Assembly (NCBI GenBank): GCA_964531715.1
Contig: CAZHEE010000001.1
Coordinates: forward strand, 248,001-312,000
Direction: 5' to 3'
Length of the DNA: 64,000 nucleotides
Origin: UBA1664 sp964531715
Lineage (GTDB): Bacteria; Pseudomonadota; Alphaproteobacteria; Micavibrionales; UBA1664
This document shows, one piece after another, positions 57,822-64,000 of the stretch. Position 1 is the stretch's first letter. Each line of letters starts with the position of its first letter. The notes beneath the pieces were generated by a model. It was not told the origin of the DNA. It made no database searches and saw only the letters and a list, made by a program, of their open reading frames with translations. The translations under genes were made by a program, and so were the position numbers.

Positions 57822-60800
57822 TTATACAACAATAATATTATTCGTTTCAAATTGTATCAGTTCATCCAAAGACGCAGTCTCACCTTTTATAAGATTAGAG
57901 CTGTTTTTCAATGTTGCAATATCGACAAAATTATTACCGGTTCCATTCTTATTGACCGATATAGTTGCATCATTCCCATTACGCGAAATACTTACAAAAT
58001 CTGAGATTTTATCGGCAAGCGGGTCAAAATCACTCAGTATCGTTTTAAAGTCCAGTCTGTCTTCTGATGCATCGAAATCATGTATGGTCTCAACCACGCC
58101 AAGATCATCATCCATGAAAAATACATCGCTGTCACCGCTACCATAGATATCCGTCGATAACCCGACTAAAGAACTATCATTAAATGCAATTGTTACAGAT
58201 AGCTGATCCGTTTCATAATTATAAACAGTGTTAACCCCCGATACATTATCATTTCCAGCGATGTCAATTTGCCCAAAGCGACCGAGTAGATTATCAATAT
58301 CGTTCACTAGGTCATACTGATAGATGCCATCTTCAAATGTTCCTTCTGAAAGATCAATTTTAAGTGTTGTGTTTGCTTGGCCCAAATCAACAATCGAGTT
58401 AACATTTGGCGCATCACCAAAATGCCCACTCTTGAACTCACGAATAGTCGAAACTTTTTCAGTATCGAGACTAAATTCGAGTGTCGCACCCTCTTTTAGC
58501 TCTAATACTGCATCTCCGCCATTTTGACCATCAAAACCGACTTTGGAACGTTTGAAACCAATTTTTATGTAATCCTCACCGTCAACAACGAATTTACTGT
58601 CATCGGATGCCAATATAGTTTGAGAATTACCTGAAACGGTTAAACGATAATGACCATCAAATAAACCCGTGTTTGCAAAACGACCGCCGGTCACTGTTAT
58701 ATCCAGTAAATCATCATCTGAAAATCCATTAACCCAGAATTGGCCAGAATCACGTACGGTTAATTCAGATCCTCGATCATGGGTTTCAAGATTATTCATG
58801 ACTTCAAGATAGCCTTGACCAACGTCAAGCTTTCCGCCTTGACCGAAATCCAGGTTGGTCAGGTAATGCGTTCCGCCATAATTCACCCAGTTTCCATTGA
58901 GGTTAACGCTATCGCCGAAAATTGTTCCGGCAACATCACCTGTAGACCAGTTTTCCTTGTTATCCCAACGGATTCCACCCGCGCCCTGAAATGGAACAAA
59001 GGTAATATCTTGTGCTGAAAGGCGTTTAGAAATATCGAGTCCAACCGCTTCTTGAAAATAGTCTGCAATTTCTTGCGCACCCGGGATATCATCCCAGTTT
59101 TCTTTTCCTCTCGTTCTTAAAAATTCGAATAAATCTGTTAATTCTGCATCAGGATTATCCAAAATCATTTTGGTATAATTTTGAATGGTGATCTGGTCCA
59201 GATCTGCCGCAACCTCAGAATTTTTAATTGTATTATTATATTTAAACTCTGCTCCGTCTGGCCTTTTATCAAAGTCCCAATTATAAATTATTGTATTATC
59301 CAAAGGATGTTCAAACATTTTGTTGTTTGCCCTTACACCCGCCATATCTTTATTTTGAGCAATCTGAATCGGATCATTCGGATCAAGACGATGCATGATA
59401 ATATTATCAAGAACAATTGCTTCACCCAAATTAGATTGAAATCCGAAGGCTCTCGCACCAACATTTCCTTTATAAAATGGTTTATGCGCTCCTTGTGTGA
59501 CAATATTATCTGAAATGAAAGAATTATTCATTTGCAAGCGACCATCAGGATCGCGTGTTTGACTTTCTTTACCACCAATTGTAAAAAATCCTGCATTTCC
59601 ATCAATAAAAACATTATTTTCCATGTAGGCACCCGTCACACTCTTCACACCAAAAGATGATGGGCGGGTTGTTACATTATCGCGGAATGTCAAATCTAAA
59701 GTATCGACTGAAAAATAGTATCCGTGACTGAAAATATCACCAGGATCATACTTTCCCGGATTTTCGAGAGCTTCCACTTGCCATCCGCTTAAATCATTAT
59801 AATTATGCTCATATAAAAATCCCTCTGAATCTCTTGTAAATGCCCCGGATTTTCTAAAACCCGATTTCGAAGTATATTCAGCACTAGGTGGAATCACTTT
59901 ATGCACATCAAGAATTGAAGACATTCTAAAGGTTTGATTTTCAACTCCATTTTTATTACTTATTGTACCGTAGGATGTTATATTCTCCATAATAATATTA
60001 TCAAAATTTCCAGTAAAGCTAACCCCGTTATTTAATGTTAAACCTTCAATAACAACATTAAGGTCATTATCTTCATATGGTTTTCGACCAGTTCCAGTCA
60101 TAATTCTTCCGCCCATGATTGGATCTGCTCCGTCACCATAAGAACTGATATAAATTGGATTAATATCAGACTCACCACGCATAACATGAAAATATAAATT
60201 CATATCTTCATATTCATAGCCTTTTTCAAACAAAACCCAGTTTGAATTTTTTTCGTTTACTGAATAAGACCACAAAATATTTGCCATTTCTTCACTAAAT
60301 TCATAGCCTTCTTTGTAATATGTATCTTCAATACGAGCTATATTATCACGATAATAACGATGTCCGAGTGTTTCAACATCAACCCCTTCCAGCTTTGCAA
60401 AATCTTCTAATGTCAAACCATGACTACCGCCCGTAACATGAAGTTTATGATGATTTTCACCAGTTTCGATTACATAACGACTATTAGCATCTTCTTGTAA
60501 TGTATAGTGGTCTCCCCGCCCAAAATTATAAAGAAAATCGGATTTTTCAAATGTAACATTAACTTTTTCAGTTGATACAGAGCCATCTTTATTCTTTATA
60601 ACAACATCAATATCATGGCTACCATCATATTGTGAATCGTATGATACTATGCTGATGGTGCCATCGGGATCTACAGTTACATTCGCAGTCGTCATGTCGT
60701 GATTAACTTGAATGTCATCAACCAAGCTCATATCAAGACCGCCTTCAACCAATTTTATTTTACTAGTGCCTGCTGCAGAAATAAAATTACCATCAGGATC

Positions 60801-61589
60801 GATAATTTCCGGTTCTAAATACTGATTTCCTCTTAGATGTTCAGGCAGGCCAATTTCTTTCTTCTGCGCCTCTGTCAAGCCTGATAAGAATTCTGCTCGA
60901 TCGTTTGGATCATACGTATCCTCCGTTGTAGGTGGCGGCGACGGGGTTGGCGTTAACGGCCCTGCTACAGGTGGTACAGGAACTGTCACTGGCGGTTGTG
61001 TGGGTTCTTCAACAGTCGGCGGCGTAGGTTCAGTCACTGGACCTGAAGAAGGTGGCGTTACTGGTTTGGATATGGGAAGATTAACAGACTGTGTCGGCTC
61101 TGACAAAGTTGGATTTTCTGTTTCGCCTGAATTCATCGAAGGATCTTTTACCCCTTCTTTTGATTGTGGGCTATCTTGATTTTCTAAAGCTGCGAATGTG
61201 GCTTGGTTTATCAACAAGTTTGTTTGTACTAATACTTCTGTTTTTTCATTATCTTGTGCTTCAATAAAAGAGAGTTGATCTCCTAAAGTGTTATCAAATT
61301 GAGGCTCAACATCCACAAATTGATAATTACTTCTGTTAACATCCTGATTATTTTTGTTATCTAAATTATCATCAGATGATTGATTATACGAACCATTTTC
61401 ACCGGCAGCAGTCTCAATTTTACTATAATAATAAGTAATAAATTCATCTAAAGATAATTCCATCATCGCTTGAAGCATTTCAGGATCAAGATCCTCAAAT
61501 GATATACCCAGCTCTTCAAGCATTTTAATCAAGTCTTCATTGATTTCTTTTATATGATTTGGATTTGTAGTTTTTAATTGATTTGACAT
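57822..61589 (-). CDS. Giant type-I-secreted beta-helix protein
   Basis: 1255 residues with no N-terminal signal peptide. In order: a charged helical start (MLEELGISFEDLDPEMLQAM, about 1-70), an acidic/Asn spacer, a Pro/Thr-rich linker (about 165-225, with repeated PTPP, PPVT, PPTT), an Ig-like domain (about 260-350), a right-handed beta-helix region (about 480-830; GLTLNNGVSFTGNFDNIIME and ITSYGT repeats), and a C-terminal beta domain. The last ~110 residues (SGDSDVFFMDDDLGVVETIH, then DFDASEDRLDFKTIL and NGNDATISVN) match the VCA0849-type type I secretion target. It is probably exported by a T1SS and acts as an adhesin or polysaccharide lyase. No transporter gene is visible. Confidence 0.75.
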   Translation of the reverse strand: MSNQLKTTNPNHIKEINEDLIKMLEELGISFEDLDPEMLQAMMELSLDEFITYYYSKIETAAGENGSYNQSSDDNLDNKNNQDVNRSNYQFVDVEPQFDNTLGDQLSFIEAQDNEKTEVLVQTNLLINQATFAALENQDSPQSKEGVKDPSMNSGETENPTLSEPTQSVNLPISKPVTPPSSGPVTEPTPPTVEEPTQPPVTVPVPPVAGPLTPTPSPPPTTEDTYDPNDRAEFLSGLTEAQKKEIGLPEHLRGNQYLEPEIIDPDGNFISAAGTSKIKLVEGGLDMSLVDDIQVNHDMTTANVTVDPDGTISIVSYDSQYDGSHDIDVVIKNKDGSVSTEKVNVTFEKSDFLYNFGRGDHYTLQEDANSRYVIETGENHHKLHVTGGSHGLTLEDFAKLEGVDVETLGHRYYRDNIARIEDTYYKEGYEFSEEMANILWSYSVNEKNSNWVLFEKGYEYEDMNLYFHVMRGESDINPIYISSYGDGADPIMGGRIMTGTGRKPYEDNDLNVVIEGLTLNNGVSFTGNFDNIIMENITSYGTISNKNGVENQTFRMSSILDVHKVIPPSAEYTSKSGFRKSGAFTRDSEGFLYEHNYNDLSGWQVEALENPGKYDPGDIFSHGYYFSVDTLDLTFRDNVTTRPSSFGVKSVTGAYMENNVFIDGNAGFFTIGGKESQTRDPDGRLQMNNSFISDNIVTQGAHKPFYKGNVGARAFGFQSNLGEAIVLDNIIMHRLDPNDPIQIAQNKDMAGVRANNKMFEHPLDNTIIYNWDFDKRPDGAEFKYNNTIKNSEVAADLDQITIQNYTKMILDNPDAELTDLFEFLRTRGKENWDDIPGAQEIADYFQEAVGLDISKRLSAQDITFVPFQGAGGIRWDNKENWSTGDVAGTIFGDSVNLNGNWVNYGGTHYLTNLDFGQGGKLDVGQGYLEVMNNLETHDRGSELTVRDSGQFWVNGFSDDDLLDITVTGGRFANTGLFDGHYRLTVSGNSQTILASDDSKFVVDGEDYIKIGFKRSKVGFDGQNGGDAVLELKEGATLEFSLDTEKVSTIREFKSGHFGDAPNVNSIVDLGQANTTLKIDLSEGTFEDGIYQYDLVNDIDNLLGRFGQIDIAGNDNVSGVNTVYNYETDQLSVTIAFNDSSLVGLSTDIYGSGDSDVFFMDDDLGVVETIHDFDASEDRLDFKTILSDFDPLADKISDFVSISRNGNDATISVNKNGTGNNFVDIATLKNSSNLIKGETASLDELIQFETNNIIVV

Positions 61590-61953
61590 TTAAACCCTTC
61601 ATTATTTTATTTTCTAAACAATTAGAAAAAAATTTATATTAAATTGTAATTATTTATTATACATATGAAAAATATAATAACAAGTTAATATTTATAAATT
61701 CCATTATTAGTTATACTGTTAAAGATATTCTAAAAGCATTATTACGCTATATAAAAATTGGCATAATACTGAATCTTACTTAAAATGTATAGCTTAAAAA
61801 AAAACGCTAAACCATATACAGATTACAAAATTGATAATAAGCCAAGATTTTAATTAGTTTTAATCTATAAAAAATTTTCATATAAATTAAACCCGCATTA
61901 ATCTATTTATGTGAAAATAATAAAGTAAGATTAAAAAAAATAAGGAAAAACTT
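61590..61953. other. AT-rich divergent intergenic region
   Basis: 364 bp between the divergent beta-helix gene and the cadherin-subtilase gene. It is strongly AT-rich and contains no palindromic element of the kind found elsewhere, no ORF and no RNA structure that could be recognised. An AAGGA Shine-Dalgarno lies about 7 nt before the subtilase ATG. It must hold promoters for both genes; no confident boxes were picked. Confidence 0.7.
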
Positions 61954-64000
61954 ATGTCATTAAAATTTAGCTCTAGCTTAAAATCTTTTGTCGAAAAAGA
62001 GGTTTTCACTATAGAAAATCCAAACGCAGGGTCGATTAAAAAAAACAAACAGATTAATACCGGTTCGTCTTATGATAAAAAGACTATGCTGGTAGACTTT
62101 AAAAGCGGCAATAATATAGAAGACTTGCAGGTTTTATACGAGCAAGGCGGCAGCAGACGCGGATTTAATATGTATATCAAAGATGGTAAATTGACTATGT
62201 CAGTTTGGAATTTTGATAAAAATGGTTTTGGTTTGAAAACAATTTCGCAAAAAATTAAACCCGACACTGATTATACTTCAACGCTGGTATTTGACGGAAA
62301 AAATAATGATAGGGGTACCTTTACCGGCTATTTAAACGGCGAAAGCATTGGAGTTGAAAAGGGTGTCGGTTTTCTTCCTCGACATTCAGGAGGTATTGGG
62401 GTTTCAGAGATAAATGGTATTACTATTATTGATGGGAAAAAAGTTAAACAGGCTGAAGAATTTAGTGGAAAAATTAATAAAATTGCTCAACATAATGATG
62501 CATTAAATAAAAAAGATTTAGATGCATATGAAGCGTCTCTAAAGACTGATTTACCTTTTAATGAGGGTTCAAATCTTATCCAGGAAAATCAAAAACAAGA
62601 AGAAATTCAAAATTCGAAAAGCAAGCCTAAAGCAGTAAAAGATAATATTACAGTTGATGAAAATTCGAGCGTAACATTTAACCCTCTTAATAATGACATT
62701 AATGGCGGATCTTTACGCATAATATCTGTTCAAAACCCTCGAAACGGTAAAGTGGAAATTAATCCGGATGGTACTTTAACTTTCACACCGGATGCAGGTT
62801 TTGTCGGTGTCAGAAGATTTAATTATACAGTTCAAAATGAGGATGGCTCAACAGACACAGCCAGAATTATTGTAAATGTCTCTGAGTCCAATGATGCACC
62901 GACCATGAGTTCCAGAAATTTTGAGATTAATGAAAATGCGGCAATAGGGAGCAAGGTTGGCAAAATTAGGGCAACGGATGAAGATGGTGACCCAATCACT
63001 TTTAAAATACTAAATCCTGACAGCAAATTTACTATTAATAAAAAAGGTGTTATTTCAATCAAAGATAATCTTGATTATGAAAGTACTTCTGAGCATGTCA
63101 TTACCATAGAGGCCTCAGACGGCACTGCGGTAAGCACTAAAGATTTTGTCATCAAAGTCAACGATGTTGTCGAGGAGGCAACTTTTGCTACGAATGACAT
63201 GATGCTTCCGGGCAGGCAAAAAAGCTTCACCGGGGAGGGTGTGAAAGTCGCTGTCATTGATGACGGTTTTGATATGAACCACAAAGATTTAAAGGATGAT
63301 TATGATAATACTTTAGATTATGACTGGGCAGATAAGGATAATAATCCTGTTTTTCAAAAAAGTAATTATCATGGAACTGCGGTTATGGGGATTATTGGCG
63401 CAGATGATAACGGTTTTGGCATAACCGGTGTCGCCCATAATGCAACATTAGCCGGGTTACGTAATCAATATGGGGGCAAAAATAGTGTTAAGATACTTCA
63501 AAATGCTTTAATGGACGGAGCACGATTTGACGTAGTCAATGGTTCTTGGGGATATTCACCTTTTTACGATAATTTTGATGAACCTGAAAATAAAGGATTT
63601 GAAAATGCTTTAAATTATAACGTAAAATTTGGGCGCGATGGTTTAGGAACAAATATTGTTCTTGCTGCTGGAAATTCACAAGCTACAGGTAACGTAAATT
63701 ATACTAACTTACAAAATGCTATTGAAACAATTGCTGTAGGTGCAATAGACATTAAAACTTTAAAGGCCGCCAATACTACGACACCAGGCGCCGCCGTATT
63801 GGTTTCTGCAAAAGGCGTCAATTATGAAACGACAGATATAACAGGTTCCGAAGGTTATTCTAAAACTGATTATATTAGCGCAAGCGGAACATCGTTTTCT
63901 GCCCCTCATGTTAGTGGTGTTGTAGCGTTAATGCTAGAAGCAAATCCCAATTTAGGATGGAGGGATGTGCAGGAGATTTTAGCTTTAACAGCTGTCAAAA
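61954..64000 (+). CDS. Large cadherin-domain subtilisin-like (S8) protease, 3' end cut by the window
   Basis: At least 682 residues. No signal peptide at the start (MSLKFSSSLKSFVEKEVFTI). A concanavalin/LamG-like domain (about 35-130) leads to a linker, a tandem bacterial Ig/cadherin-like domain (about 229-310; NDINGGSLRIISVQNPRNGK), a cadherin repeat (about 313-405; DYESTSEHVITIEASDG) and an S8 catalytic domain: Asp436 in VAVIDDGFD, His473 in NYHGTAVMG, Asn574 in LAAGNS and Ser647 in SGTSFSAPHVSG. The triad is complete. The missing signal peptide and domain set suggest type I secretion, with any target at the missing C-terminus. Divergent from the beta-helix protein; possibly co-regulated. 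Confidence 0.85.
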   Translation, partial: MSLKFSSSLKSFVEKEVFTIENPNAGSIKKNKQINTGSSYDKKTMLVDFKSGNNIEDLQVLYEQGGSRRGFNMYIKDGKLTMSVWNFDKNGFGLKTISQKIKPDTDYTSTLVFDGKNNDRGTFTGYLNGESIGVEKGVGFLPRHSGGIGVSEINGITIIDGKKVKQAEEFSGKINKIAQHNDALNKKDLDAYEASLKTDLPFNEGSNLIQENQKQEEIQNSKSKPKAVKDNITVDENSSVTFNPLNNDINGGSLRIISVQNPRNGKVEINPDGTLTFTPDAGFVGVRRFNYTVQNEDGSTDTARIIVNVSESNDAPTMSSRNFEINENAAIGSKVGKIRATDEDGDPITFKILNPDSKFTINKKGVISIKDNLDYESTSEHVITIEASDGTAVSTKDFVIKVNDVVEEATFATNDMMLPGRQKSFTGEGVKVAVIDDGFDMNHKDLKDDYDNTLDYDWADKDNNPVFQKSNYHGTAVMGIIGADDNGFGITGVAHNATLAGLRNQYGGKNSVKILQNALMDGARFDVVNGSWGYSPFYDNFDEPENKGFENALNYNVKFGRDGLGTNIVLAAGNSQATGNVNYTNLQNAIETIAVGAIDIKTLKAANTTTPGAAVLVSAKGVNYETTDITGSEGYSKTDYISASGTSFSAPHVSGVVALMLEANPNLGWRDVQEILALTAVK

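Overview
The window is a stretch of chromosome from an alphaproteobacterium of moderate to low G+C content (judged by eye). The assignment rests on several features: a Rickettsia/Thermus-type isocitrate dehydrogenase with a long C-terminal extension, a rickettsial 17-kDa-antigen-like glycine-zipper lipoprotein, a Suv3-like helicase, CheZ, the fliM-DUF6468-motE flagellar order, the xseB-ispA isoprenoid neighbourhood and the yggT-folD pair. The cell is flagellated and chemotactic (fliM, flhA, motE, cheZ, a receiver protein) and Gram-negative with LPS (kdsB, lptF). It has an aerobic TCA cycle (acnA, icd) and uses the MEP isoprenoid route (dxs, ispH, ispA). No tRNA, rRNA or CRISPR array was recognised.

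Layout. 0-7.5 kb (minus strand): start of mreB, rpmJ, two pilus-assembly-type genes, and a yej-type peptide ABC importer (yejA, yejB, yejE) split by kdsB and a histidine phosphatase; no yejF ATPase is present. 7.8-14.4 kb: a secreted EF-hand protein, cheZ facing pdxH, a surface lipoprotein, a carboxylesterase and the Suv3-like helicase. 14.4-15.6 kb: a dense block of inverted repeats around one small secreted protein. 15.6-22 kb: dut-coaBC, an acidic secreted protein, ubiE, murJ, a GIY-YIG element and trpS. 22-25.4 kb: a run of unrecognised genes including a tandem paralogous pair and a TerB-like protein. 25.5-33.6 kb: acnA, a frameshifted gene, a zincin-like protein, yggT, folD and icd. 33.6-45 kb: motE, DUF6468, fliM, nusG, secE, a heparinase-like protein, rpe, holC, pepA, lptF and flhA. 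45-55 kb: dxs with three in-frame palindromic insertions, ispA, xseB, an HDAC-family hydrolase, a lipoprotein, ispH, rnhA, a receiver/HPt-like pair and a YjbH-like protein. 55-64 kb: a rhomboid protease, a MraZ/AbrB-like protein, ornithine cyclodeaminase, a giant type-I-secreted beta-helix protein and, divergently, a large cadherin-subtilase cut by the window end.

The most unusual signal is a network of dispersed palindromic elements. They occur in several sequence families but share one plan: two hairpins facing each other, outer ends reading GTCAT...ATGAC and inner ends ATCC...GGAT. They fill most long intergenic gaps, are nested inside one another (36.16-36.53 kb), enclose a cargo ORF (14.49-15.52 kb), and are inserted in frame three times within dxs, as Rickettsia palindromic elements are. 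One copy (20615-20992) has the same ends as 36-bp terminal inverted repeats and tightly encloses a single GIY-YIG nuclease gene between murJ and trpS. That makes this nuclease the best candidate for the enzyme that spreads the family, by analogy with REP/RAYT systems; this is an inference.
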